The position numbers were made by a program, and so were the translations under genes. Shown piece by piece: positions 23,166-34,884 of a DNA stretch of 64,000 bases. The notes beneath the pieces are model-generated. The model saw only the letters and a list, made by a program, of their open reading frames with translations, was not told where the DNA came from and searched no databases. Origin of the DNA: Ignelater luminosus (taxonomy: Eukaryota > Arthropoda > Insecta > Coleoptera > Elateridae); the NCBI GenBank assembly GCA_011009095.1, contig VTPC01090672.1, forward strand, positions 10,334 to 74,333. Direction: 5' to 3'. The first letter of the stretch is position 1, and the number at the start of each line of letters is the position of its first letter.

Positions 23166-26100
23166 TTAAAAAATGCATTTTAAATTTGTTACGTTTAAAC
23201 ACTTGATGTGGATGTTAACAGAATTCGGTTCGTTTCAAGGATAAATTTGTAAATGCATGTAGGGTATAACCTGTTGCAGATTTCAAGAAATTCGCGATTT
23301 TTTTTATATTTACACATACATATTTGACCTAGATGTGTAATAAAAAATAGATTTCAAAGCATCTAATTAAATAAAATGCGTTTTCACGCCGAATTTTTGT
23401 TGCATTTCTGCGGTTTCTTTTCTTCCGGGTGCAGTTAATGATTTTTTAAGATGCACTTTTTTAAATGCGTCGTAGTAGCATTTCCGACTGACCGCGCCGA
23501 ATTCTATAACCTTTCTTTGTTGAAAAAATATCCTCGATTAATTAAATTTGTTATTAAGATGAAATCCTGAAGCTTTCATTTGTTTTAAAACTGAAGTCAT
23601 GCTTGTTTCGATGCACTTGCATTCGTTTTGCTTTGCTGACCGAATTCTTTTAATTTGGGCGTTTTCTCCGTGAATTTCCATTACCATAAAGCTTTAATAT
23701 TCGATGAACCTTTTTTTATTTTGTATGTAATCAAAAGGGCTTTATAGAAACTTGTTTTTTAATTACCTGTTTAAAATGCTTAAATGGATCGGGGAATTTA
23801 AAGACCGTTAGTATCGCTTTTGAGATTTTCTAGGTAATTTTTTACCGTTTTGTAGATAAAAAGTATACAAGACCGTTTTGTTATTATAAACAAAATAAAT
23901 GTCAAAGTGTGCTTATGATAAAACATTAAAACTGTGCTCGTAATAATTAAACCTAGAAAAACTGAAACCTTGCTCCGATAGGATTATTGAAGTATCAATT
24001 TTAAATTCCGTTTTCTGAGAAATTTGAAAGGTAAATAACAAATATTATTATTATTTTTTATTTTTGCTTGTATAAAACATTTATTTTCTTATTAGACGAA
24101 TATCTAAAGGTCATGGAAAATTCCCGTTAAAGGAAGTAAACCAGAAATACGATTTTGCTGCATTCAAATAAAATTTGTCTACTTAAAAATATGGCATGTT
24201 ATTTCCAAGAACAAAATAATTTTTTTTGCTAGTTGATCAAGTGGATTTCTTAATCCGTTTTGCAACGGAGCTTTTTAAAGTATAATTTTGCTATTGTGTA
24301 AGTAAAAATCTGAGAAGTTGCGTTTTCGTGCTAAATTTTATATCTATGGGAAACGGATTAGAAGTTTCGAAAGGAAAAAATGACAAACGGTGTGAAATTT
24401 TTAGACGTTTTAATCTAACTTTCAAAGACACATTCAGTTAAAATTCTGGGTTTGGTTGTCTTGGGATTCTTGCGTTTTAGCAATTAAAAATATTACGCCC
24501 TTATTTAATATTTTGAAATTATTAACCTTAAAATTATAATGAATACAGTACTTCCTAAATAGGAGAAAATCCACGTGAAAACTAGATTATGAATAGTAGG
24601 CATAGAATAAAAACAAAAAAAAGATGTCTGCTTGTGGTGAAACAAGTTTTATCATTCAAAGCACACTTTAAGATTTTTTGAAACGATTGCGTTTGTTTCT
24701 CTTAAAGTCTCTTTCGGTGTGAAACTTCTAAACTATTTACATCCCTGTTGCGTTCAGTAGACGTTTGTTTGGGCGAATCGAAAAGTTCTCAAGAAACCTC
24801 TAAGGGCGGTGTTACTCGCTAGTTACTCCTGTTTTGATTTCTACAATGACTGCAAAGTTTACTATTTTGAAGATTTTGTTTGTTCAAATTATCATTTAGT
24901 AAAACCGCAAAATGACGTATTAGATTGATATCAGAAAATGATAGTTTTGATTATTCATTGTACAAAAAGTGATTTGCGCATTTGAGGGATTCCCCGAAAT
25001 ATTTATTTAATATTAGGCGCATACATCAATATTCAGTTTTATCAGAAAAACCAACTGCATCATTTAAATTTCTATATAAAAAAATAACAATTACACTTTG
25101 TGCTTACCTTTCAGTAAATTTGCTCCGTAAAGACCAAAACCATAATCTATCTGATATATTCTATTTTACTTACGATCTGAAACAAATGAATTGAGTCAAA
25201 TAGGTATAAGACAAGTCAATTAAAATTAGAAATGCTTTACATGGTTACTAAAACTATTATAATTGAACTCTATATGGTGAATAATAACAGTTTCGTTATA
25301 AAGCTATGAGATACTCCTAGATCGTAGAAAAATTGAGTTGCTATCTGTTAGAAATGTATTATTGGATGAAACTGAGACTCTTCTCTTTGAATTCTAGAAG
25401 CTTGTTCTAGCCTCCTTGTTTTTCGGTATGGCTTCAGGTCTTCTTTCATCTGGAAAACTTGACAATGAATTATAGAAAACGGCACTGACATTTTTCAAAT
25501 ACCACAACTGTATTTTCAATGATTGATTTTCATCTTGTAACACAATAGAAAACCGGAAAACGAACAAAACAATTTTTAAAATAGTAAGCACCACAAAAGT
25601 ATGAAACTACAGGAAACATATTATCTAGATGTATTGACAATCAATCAACAATTAAAGCAAAGTTTAATTACTGTTGGCTGTGCCAATAATTATTTGTTTT
25701 GTTTTGTGTTTTGTTTCTTAACTAGAATATTTATTGTTTTCACAAACATCACTGATTTGCAGCACTCATCAAGGAAATATTTTGAATAACTCTTGTATCG
25801 ACTTTTCTTAAGCTGTTATCAGGTAAACCAGGTCTCGATTTAATTGCTAAAATCATTTAAACCTTCTAACACTCTTGGAACTATTGGTAATCCATCAATG
25901 TAAACATTAATCCATTTGTAGCAGTTAGGTGTTTATTCTTCTACTTCTGAAGCTTCTTATAAATATAATTCTATTTAACAAAAGCTATTACGGCCTTCTA
26001 CGATTTTCACCTAAAAAAATTATTTTCAGTCAACAACATTTGAAAACAAAAACAAAGTAACCACGTGCAACCTACTGTATCGCCGTACACATGAATCAGC

Positions 26101-26880
26101 CAGAGGTAGAACAGTAAGGCAAACTCAGATTTTACTGAAACTGTTTTTAACGTTTTTCTAAAACAAAATAAGAGATGCTATTATTCTATGCCTGCCTAGT
26201 CTCACTGTTGTGGTAATTATCAAAAGTCAAAGTTTCCAAAAATTTGCGTGTACTGTTTTCTTTAATATTGTACATATTTTTCGATTTTTTTACAGCAGCA
26301 TTAGCCTAATTTCACGTTAAATTCATGTTTACTTACTGTAATTTCCAAGAAATTTTATTCTAGAAAATTAATTGTCAACATTAACCTGATGCTTTGAAAT
26401 TTCAAAAATACTATGTACATATTTTTTTGATATTTCTTCTATAAGCTTGCAAAATATCAAAATGGAACAAAATAGCACTGCAGCACCGAGAGATGCACAG
26501 AGAACTCGATTACACCCTTCTAATTTAACTTTAAATTGGAAATAATTAGGCTACATTGCCAAGAACTATCTAAATCTAGATGGTATTGGAAAAGAAACTA
26601 TGAATTATATCTCTCAACATTAAAAAACATTGCACACACAATCGAGTTTAGACAATGTTTTCCCTTCACTTTCAAAAAAGAATCGTTAAATATTTAGAGC
26701 CAGTTTATAAAAGCTGAATACAGTCAAATTTTGGCCAATGAGATTATCAGAATTGACATTTATCTAGAATTAAATTTTAATCTCAATTAAATGTTTAATT
26801 CACCTTCTATAAACTGGCCTTTAGTTTTTTGATAATGGGACAAAAGAATGAATATAGTAACTGTAATGTACCACACATAG
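23166..26880. other. AT-rich stretch, probably intronic
   Basis: Follows the putative donor at 23160. No conserved exon, transposon domain or RNA gene is visible. Short frames at 24982, 25394 and 25601 look random. Confidence 0.45.
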
Positions 26881-26883
26881 GAG

Positions 26884-27147
26884 TTATGTTATCTTCCTGA
26901 ACAGCAAAAACTCTCGTTTAGCTTTACGCTGGTTTTCAGAAATAAAACTCAAAATCAATATTACAATTTTCTCCTGAATATAGTCAAAGAACCTTTTGGG
27001 CGTTGTGATTAGGTTCTGTCTTGGTTGAAAACTAGTTTTTATCGTTGATCTTTTAGTGGCACCTCCAATTCCACGGTAAGGTACCTTTCCACTTGATGTT
27101 GCAGAAAAAGGTGCCACATTGATTAAGTATCTTTTTTGCTTTTGCAC
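26884..27147 (-). pseudogene. Transposon-associated protein remnant (FATSHGKGxxDGIGG-like motif)
   Basis: The minus-strand frame contains PFSATSSGKVPYRGIGGATK, followed by TSFQ, ITTPKRFFDYIQEKI and a lysine-rich end. I recall a motif of the form F-A-T-S-H-G-K-G-x-x-D-G-I-G-G-x-x-K-R from proteins of arthropod transposable elements. The spacing of the later ITT-P-x-x-F block also fits. The histidine and aspartate of the motif are missing here and the frame is short. I do not know which transposon superfamily it belongs to. It is most likely a decayed transposon gene, though a small gene of unknown function cannot be excluded. Confidence 0.4.
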
Positions 27148-27149
27148 TT

Positions 27150-28230
27150 AGCACAGACTTAAGAACAAACAGAATGTGTTCCACGAGCTCCAAAAACAAT
27201 TAATTCTTTTGGTTTGGCAAGCCTCGAAGCTTATTTTTATTCAGGATGTTTATAAAACAGAAGTTACCACAAAATTACCCATTTTAGAATTTTTTATTTC
27301 CCTCTTTCCCCTGCTGACATCATCAGAATTCTAAAACTCTATTATCGTCTATACACCTCAGGAAATTCTTGATGACGTCCGAGTTTAGTATCAGGAAACG
27401 GCGAAATTCTTCTCTAGTTCTTTGCAGGTGTATAATTTCCTAGTAATAATGGGTAGAAACACCAAAATACTGTTTAACCATGCTAGGATTAAATTCAAAG
27501 AATTTAAAATTTCAATTTGTAGATTTTTGTTTATTTTGTAAAAACGGTGTACCAGTGTTTTGGATTATTTTGCTACTTTGTGACCTCTCCTATGGCGAGT
27601 CTTCTATGTTGTATATGTGACATGTTTTTGAGTACAATTTGTATTTTCTGCAGCTTCTGATAAGGTTGCATTGTTGTAGCAAAGTTTCTCTTTCTTCCGC
27701 TAAGCTACTGGAAGAGAAAGTGGAATTTTTTTACTTTCCTAGTTTTTGTTCAATTTACCTATCGAACAGTTTGTCAGTTACGTACCTACCTAGTTCCGGA
27801 AATACTAAATTCATAAACACAATTATTATTTTTGGTAAAGAGACCAGATTCATTTTTGTTTGGATTTTTAGAATTTCAAAAGTCTTTGTCTGCAAGTAGC
27901 ACAGATTTTCTTATCAGGAGACTATTCTGCATCCTTTATTTTTAGCTTACTTAAAGTTGTAGAGAGTCACACGTTTTAACTTTTTTTCTGTGGTTTTTGA
28001 TATTGAACGGATTGAAGTATCATAATGCCGTTTTCGATTTCGAACCTCGGTATAATGTAGAATAAACGAATATGGTACATACAAGTGCAGACACTGTAGT
28101 CACTTGTAACTAATAGTGAGTACAATTTTATAGCAATTATATAACTTGAAGCTAAAGCTACATAAAAACCTCCCTTCAAGGTTATTTTCCAAGTGCCATT
28201 ACACCTCGCCATGCCCATACGCCTAATAAT
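27150..28230. other. No recognised gene
   Basis: AT-rich DNA with short unrecognised frames at 27639 (+) and 27976 (-). It ends at the target-site duplication of the hAT-like element. Confidence 0.5.
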
Positions 28231-28238
28231 GCAGGTAG
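28231..28238. repeat. 8-bp target-site duplication, left copy
   Basis: GCAGGTAG stands directly before the terminal repeat TAGAGGCCTG. It is identical to 29182-29189, and the match extends two bases (TA) by chance or by insertion context. Confidence 0.8.
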
Positions 28239-29181
28239 TAGAGGCCTGTACGGTTCGGGGTTTCTAGTCGGGCCTTTACGCGGCCCGGATGGAAGCACGG
28301 AGTTGGGTCAAGCCGATCTTCAGTTTAAAGATTTATTGGGCTTTTCGGTCTATTCGTCTGATCAATTGAAACGGTCGGGCTTTTTGGACTTCTCGACCCT
28401 TCTCTTAGATCTATCGGATCGTTTGGATTTCGCGGGCGGTCGGGCCTTTCGACTTTCTTGGCCCTTCGGGTCTATCAGGCCGTTTGAATCTCTCAGGCTT
28501 GTCAGACCATACAAGTCTGTCGGGCTTGTCGGGCTTTTCAAACTTCTCAGACCGTCAGACATTTAGGATTTCTTGGCCCTTTGGGACTACCGGGCAGTTT
28601 GGATCTCTCAGGCTTGTCAGGACATACGGGTCTGTCGGGCTGTTCGGGCTTGTCGGGCTTTTCAAACTTCTCAGGCCGTCGGACCTTTTGGACTTCTTAG
28701 CCCTTCGGGAATATGTGGCCGTTTGGATCTCTGAGGCTTGTCAGACCATAGGGATATGTCAGAGCGTTCGAGCTTGTCCAGCTTTTCGAAGTTCTTACGC
28801 TGTCGGGCCGTTTGGACTTCTTGACCCTTCGGGACTATCGGGCCGTTTGGATTTTCCAGGCTTATCAGACCATAGGGATCTGTTGGGCTGTTCGGGCTTG
28901 TCTGGCTTTTCCAACTACTCAAGCCGTCGGGCTTTTTGGACTTCTCCGCCTTTCGGGTCTATTAGGCCGATTTTTCGCTCCTATCGGACCACTTGGGTCT
29001 ATTAGGCCATGCAAGTCTGTCGGGCTGTTGAGGCCTGTCGGACTGTTTGGGCCTTTACGGCTGGTCGGGATTCTCGGGCTGATCAAGAAGTTGCGGTTTT
29101 GTTTTTCGGATTGCGTTAGGTTTGTCCCCAGTCGGGCCGGGACGGGCTGTGTCTGGAAAATTCGGTCTGTGCAGGACTCTA
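28239..29181. mobile_element. Non-autonomous hAT-like element with tandem-repeat interior
   Basis: The 943-bp element begins TAGAGGCCTGTACGG and, read from the other end, TAGAGTCCTGCACAG. The imperfect terminal inverted repeats match at about 14 of 20 positions. An exact 8-bp direct duplication flanks it. TAG-type ends, short TIRs and 8-bp duplications are the signature of the hAT superfamily. The interior is GC-rich and made of ~120-bp tandem units rich in CGGGCT and CTCGGGC-like words. Such words are common near the ends of hAT elements. It encodes no transposase. Long frames run on both strands through the interior only because the sequence lacks AT-rich stop codons. Confidence 0.75.
28376..29060 (+). 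repeat. ~120-bp GC-rich tandem units inside the hAT-like element
   Basis: The landmark CGGGC-TTT-GGACTTCT-GCCCTTCGGG recurs at about 28376, 28441, 28559, 28680, 28804 and 28928. After one short first unit the spacing is about 118-124 bp. Each unit also has GGCCGTTTGGATCTCTCAGG, GGTCTGTCGGGCTGTTC and CTTTTCAAACTTCTCAGG-like segments. Copies differ by scattered substitutions. The translated frame (28484-29005) is glycine-, leucine- and serine-rich and periodic, as expected from the DNA repeat, not from selection. Confidence 0.85.
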
Positions 29182-29189
29182 GCAGGTAG
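29182..29189. repeat. 8-bp target-site duplication, right copy
   Basis: GCAGGTAG directly after the right terminus, identical to 28231-28238. Confidence 0.8.
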
Positions 29190-29199
29190 TACCTTTCCA

Positions 29200-32040
29200 C
29201 ATACTTATACAACAGTACTTAAATATTCTTAAGACACAGTTCTAATTGGAATTCCTTTCTAAAATTTGGGTGACATATAGAAAACGCATTTGAGAATGTA
29301 GTGGGATTTTGTCAGATTTTTAGACAATTGGGTTAACTTGCACATCAAGAAAGAAATCTTCCTAAGTACAAAGTTTTTTTTTAATTAATTATGCCGTGGT
29401 ATTTATAGTGTAAAAGATCATCCTTTAGGTTTTAAGATAATCCATGTTGGCAGTCTTCCTGTTGTGAATAAAGAAAAAACAAACGTTTTTATACTAAGGG
29501 ATGCACAAATTCTCGAAAACTTATATACAGAATAAAATAAAAAGCTTGATGTTTTATGACAAAGTTAGGGGCAAAACCCGACCTTTGGCCTCTTGAGATG
29601 GCAGAACCCGAACCATGTTCTTATTTAATTTTCTTAAGAAGGTTAATGAACAACAAAGCCTGACCTTGTTTGGCGCAATAAACTTAATCTATATTTGTAT
29701 GAGCCTTTTATTTTATTTCTACTCCAATAGGAGGAGGGAGGCTGTAGAAGCAGCACACCGGAGCGGTGACAGTTCTAGTTTTAATAGTAGAGATGAACTC
29801 TCTTTCTTTGATCAACTTTGAACTTCATTACACTTTCTCATTCCACAGTAAACTTTCTCAATAATCTTTTCTTATTGGTGATTTAATTCTCTGAAGCATT
29901 TGGCTTAAAAAAATCGACTTTGTTAGTTTTTTACAAATATTTAGGAAGCCATGGATCAAAACAGGCAAGTTTCTTCTAATTTAATCACTTTGTTATCATT
30001 TACGTTTTCGAGATTCCAATGGTGAACCTCGAATTTTGGACACGCTGTATAGAACAGATATTGTTTCAGGAACTTTAGATACTTTTGGCATTTATCGTAT
30101 TCTAGACATATCCTATATCAAACAAGACAATTAAGACAATTAAAACTTGAGCAATATGGAGAGAAAAATCACTTTGTCTCTCTTACCGAAGGCAAATTTA
30201 TTTTGTTTTTTAATAAGATGCAATTATTAACTTTTGAACACAGAATGATAAATAAGATTGACGAAAAAGTAAAAAACTGGCCCTACTGTCAGTTAAAGAA
30301 GCTTTTGCTACGTGAGATGCAGTCACGTTTGGGTTAATTTATGTTTAGGATTTTAACCATAAAGGGTGCAAGGTCCTATTACGTAAGCTTGCCTCCATGT
30401 TTCTTAAAACACTCAGCATGATGCAAAATTAGAGACTGTAGTTTCAACACGACGAGGCAATGGATGCTCGATTTAGGCAATCACCCAAATTCAGGTCTAC
30501 GTACATTGGAGTGGGAGGTTAGTCGACAGATAACATCCTGGTTTCCGACAAAGAAAATCTGAGCACTTTACAATGTATTAACAAGGACCTGACTATGCGA
30601 TAAAACAATCAAAGAGTACGAAGTAACATTCTGTGAAACATACTAAGGTTGTCCTCTAACAGATTGTAAAAGATCTCAGTGTCCTATCTTGGTTTCCCTA
30701 GAGAACAACAAGTCATGTCTGAAATGCATACTCCAGTATCTGTCAAGAAATTAAGGTCACAACGTCAAAATAAGAAATTAGATGAACCAGAGGGTGTGAC
30801 GGCATCCAAATTTGTGATTACATTGGCAAGAAATGAAACATCATGACAAAGTGAAAAACCATCCAAACACTCTCGCGAGACAATTAGTGTATGTGATAAA
30901 CGAACCTAAACACTTAAAAAGATTTAAACTGTCAGAGCTAGCAACTAGATTTGATCACTAAATTGACTCACCTTATTATATTATATTGTAATAATCATAA
31001 TTGTAATCATAAATCGTAACGATAATAATATAGGAGCTTGACCACTGGGACAAACTCCTCCATGTTGTAATTCTTTCAAAATAATGTGCTTATTGTCCTT
31101 CTGCACAATGACAGATTGTACAGTATTTGGTGAAATAAAAAAAAACAAAAAGATTTTTGCCTCAACAAGGAAAGAAATTCTTTTTATGCGTTTTATACCG
31201 ACTAGAATGAAATTTTTAGTTTTTTTTCTATTGATGTATTATTGTCTGGGCTGCAATCCACGACTCTATGGCACAAGCAATTTTTTGTATTTTTTTCTAA
31301 AAATATTGACACAAATTTTTTTTAAATATTAGGGGTTACAATTTTAAGACACAAAAAGAAATTTTAGGTGTAAACCATGCCAAAGGAAAAATCATCTTCT
31401 CTGTAGTTGCCGTCTTCATCTTCATGTGAGTGCGGTTGGGTATTTGTTTAACATTTTGATTTCTGAAGATACTCATTATTAAATAAGACAAAAACGTATC
31501 GTCTTTCGAGTAAATAAACTCGGAGTTTCTGGCACCGTAACTGGAAAAATGAAGATATCTTTGTTTTCTCTAGTTTTGCGTGGGTTTTAGTTTTAATTGG
31601 AACAGCTCAATAAGTACCTGCTTTGATTTGTTTGAGTTTAAAAGAAATGAAGTGTCTAGCAAATGAGTAATTGAGTCAGTGTGTATCAGCGCTTGTCATT
31701 TTAGTTTATAAATATTTAAGCCGTTATTTCTATATTCTAGATGTCTACAAAATCGTCTTGATCCCCAAATGGTTTAATACAGTATCTTTTTCGACGCCAA
31801 CTATATGACCAATCTAAAATTAGATAAAAATGAATTCTAAATCTCTTACAGTAGTGAGGTTTTTTGCAGAATATTAAAGGTACCAAAGTATTTGAATTTT
31901 TTGAAAAATCAGCCCATCAACTGATTTTTTATTTTTATTTTTATTTTGGTAATATTGCTGTTAGATGATTACAGAGATTAGCAAAGCCAAATAGTTGCTT
32001 ATATATTTTAAATATTCTTGCGACCAGAATTATGCATCTG
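29200..32040. other. No recognised gene apart from one repeat unit
   Basis: Short frames at 29615 and 31084 match nothing I know. A lone unit of the ~95-bp repeat is at about 29578-29665. A weak transposase-like patch at 30430-30510 is discussed under rejected items. The rest is AT-rich. Confidence 0.5.
29578..29665 (-). repeat. Single unit of the ~95-bp dispersed repeat
   Basis: Contains ACCCGACCTTTGGCC, AGATGGCAGAACCCGAACC and TTAATTTTCTTAAGAAGGTT followed by AATGAACAACAAAGCC. The order and sense match the array at 50290-51700, so it is reversed relative to the array at 13.9-15.5 kb. Confidence 0.65.
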
Positions 32041-32044
32041 ATTC

Positions 32045-32165
32045 TTTTGGAAAAGTTAAATAGTAACGGCTCTAATGTAAAAGCTTGAGGTACTCCTATT
32101 TGATATCGCATTTATCACTGAAAACAGAACTGCTAATTTTGATAGTATCTGAAGATATAAAGATG
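32045..32165 (-). pseudogene. LINE reverse transcriptase patch (VPQG motif)
   Basis: Minus-strand translation gives YQIGVPQAFTLEPLLFN, which matches the SGVPQGSxLGPLLFN motif of Jockey/CR1-like reverse transcriptases. A stop lies just upstream and no DD box is recognisable downstream. Only this motif can be supported, so the family is not settled. Confidence 0.4.
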
Positions 32166-32169
32166 ATAA

Positions 32170-34265
32170 CATCTTGAATTGCTGACTTTAAGTTCTTAGG
32201 ACTAATTTATTTGAAACCGTAGCATTATAACAAGCCATTTACTTCTGCTGTTTGCCGTTGTATTATACGATGTTCTTTAACCTTCACAGGCTATTGCGTA
32301 TGTAAACAATTGCAAAGTAGCAAGAATAAAGAGCGAGAGAAAGAGAAACGTTATCTGTCTTTGATTTTATATTTTAGTTAAATCTAAAATTGGCAAGTTG
32401 ATTTCTTTAATTCTACACTTTCCAATCGTCTTATAAATTCCTGTTTTCAAGTTACTCTCTAGATTTTATTGATATGACTCACAATTACAACTAAAAAAAA
32501 GTCTAAAACGTAAGAATTTTCACCTATGTATTTAAAGAAAGTACACCCCTGATTATAAAAATTTATTTAAAACTTGTAAAACGTGGAAAGATTTTATTTT
32601 AGAAAAAAAAATACTTTTAAGTACATTTTATACACGCTATAGAACTAATTATGTTCTGGCTTGTAGGTTTTGCGAAATTGATTTACGAGCGAAAATAATA
32701 TGCGTGTGTATCGGTATTTATTAGGATAAATGAATATTACTTAAAAACGATATTTATATGAAAAATTAAATATATTGTCTGGTTAAGACTCAATATAGTA
32801 GAAAGTTGATTAAATTTAGTTTAACAACTGAAATTCTTAAACAAGAAGACCGTTTGAAAGTTTCAAGCATTCTAACCTAAATCCATTTAAACCTGTTCTT
32901 CTAATGTGCAGCCTAATCTTAATTTAACGGAACATTTTTATCTTAGTTTATTAAATTCTTAAGATTGGTAATACTTTTTCAATCTTTTTAGTGTTAAAAA
33001 ATAATTGATTAGATTACCGTTAGCGTTACATTGCATACATTTTTTTTCAAGAGGAAATGGCGAGTAATACTGATAATAATTATTAGATAGTGTGAAATAG
33101 TTGAACCAGTATCGATAACAAAAGCTGATTGAAATTTGAAGATAGAAAGAGAAGGAGTTATATATTTAAATACTTTTTCTTCTACTTTAGTTTCACTAAC
33201 TTCTTCGTATTAGTTTTGTTTAAAATGTTGCCAACTTTATATTACATTTATAGTTATAATTTTTATTTCTAGCCAACACAAACTATGAAATCTCGACATT
33301 GACAGGTATCATAGTAACAAATGAACTAGATAATTAATCCAAATTGATAATTTTATAAGACGTTTCAAAAAGCAACCTAACCTTAAAAATACAAGTCATA
33401 ATCATGAAATCCCGCTAGTATTAAGAAATTAATACAAATACATTTTATCAAATAGTAATAACAACAGATTAAAACTCGAGTATTTGCCATTTTTTGTACG
33501 ATCGGTTTAGACGAGGTAGTTGAGATACTACATCTGCATGCTTGAATGCTTACTTAACTGTATTTAATCGGCAGTAATTAAATTCTTCCTCTTTTTTTCT
33601 ATTCTTACTGAATTAATCAATTTAGTTGTGTAAAATTCGATCTGTTCGGTGCTTTAACACATTTGGTTTTTTGTACGAACAAATACGCCTTTGTTGCTTT
33701 TTTGTTTCACCTTTGTAAGTTCAGCCAAGCTACTTGCTACATAAGAAAAATTTTCTATTTGTGCTTTACTTTTCTTCTTTTATTAAAATATCAGTGCAAA
33801 TGTAGAATATCCTGCATAATATCGGGCTGTGCTTTAGTTTCTTAATTTTTATAGTAATTTTTCTAATAAAATCTTCTCGGTGTAGATTTAATTAAAGGCG
33901 AACATTACCTTAAATTCAGTCTCTAGAAAAATGAATGCAAGATATTAAAAATACTAGAAATTTAGTTCCAACATCAAAAGACATCTCTGTTAAATTGAGT
34001 GTAAAACTAACAGAACTATTCTTTTTTCACCGCATAAAATATTTTCTTTCGCAAATGTTTATTTACTTCGCCCCTAATCTACTCGCCTTAAACTGAAAAT
34101 GTGTTGCACAGCGTTTTTCCCAAGATATCAAAGAGAAGTCTTGAATGGAAAGCGTTAGCTCAACTGAAACCCTTACCTCAAAAGACTTACGGGAAAAGCC
34201 ATAATTAAATTATCTTTAGTAAAACTTGAGGCTAAAATCTAGCACTGTCCTCTTGAGGGTATTCA
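32170..34265. other. AT-rich stretch with no recognised gene
   Basis: No transposon motif or plausible exon is visible. The only frame of note (33663) is low-complexity and unrecognised. Confidence 0.55.
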
Positions 34266-34271
34266 TTCAGT

Positions 34272-34880
34272 AATCATCATCAAAAGTTGCTTGTGTTGCC
34301 ACAGGTCTCTCCTGTGCTCTGCTCTTCATGCTATCATATCCATCTCCTTCCTCTTTCAGCTCGCCTGTTATCTTCAATCTTCTCCTTCCTCGTCTTTTCT
34401 TTCCTGAGATAAAATCCTCTAAGACGTGTTTCATTAAGCAATCCCTCCTCAGTACATGTCCTATCCAGTTCTTTTTCCTTTAGTTTAAAACATCCCTTCT
34501 TTCCACAACGCTTTCTAAAACTTCTTCATTCCTTATCCGGTCTGTCCATTTAATGCCTAATAGTCTTTTGCACAACCACATATCAAAAGCATTAATCCTT
34601 CCTTTGTATTTCCTCAGTAGTGTCCATGTCTCACTCCTATACCGAACGACATTCCATAAAAAACCCTTCACCAACCGTTTTCTTATATCTAAATCGACAT
34701 TACTTGTCATTACTCTCCATTTCTTCGGAAAAGCTTTCTTTTCCAATGCAGTTCTTGTTTTTATTTCATTCTCACTTTTCCAGCTCGTTGTTAGTTCTGT
34801 ACCCAAACACTTATACCTATCCACTTGCTCAATTTTTCTCCATCTATCTTTACCATCATATCTTCTTTCCATTCAGTAAT
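34272..34880 (-). mobile_element. RTE-type LINE 3' end (second copy)
   Basis: The minus strand encodes the region after the polymerase, with KIEQVDRYKCLGTELTTSW, NVVRYRSETWTLLRKYKGRI and AFDMWLCKRLLGIKWTDRI. These match the C-terminal region of BovB/RTE-like LINEs. The nucleotide sequence aligns with 1885-2460, so both copies belong to one family. The 3' end near 34272 has GATGATGATTAC on the minus strand; a short GAT-type simple repeat is the usual tail of RTE elements in place of poly(A). The copy is 5'-truncated close to 34880 and has a stop at 34480. Confidence 0.85.
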
Positions 34881-34884
34881 AAAC

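Noticed and set aside
28484-29005. 173-codon open frame with Gly/Leu/Ser-rich periodic protein, and open frames on the opposite strand
   Set aside because: All frames are open because the GC-rich tandem repeat lacks stop codons. Periodicity follows the DNA unit and the frame is contained in a transposon.
30430-30510. Patch reading FQHDEAMDARF, like the QQDGAxxH block of a transposase
   Set aside because: Only one short block fits and the neighbouring blocks are absent; it could be chance.
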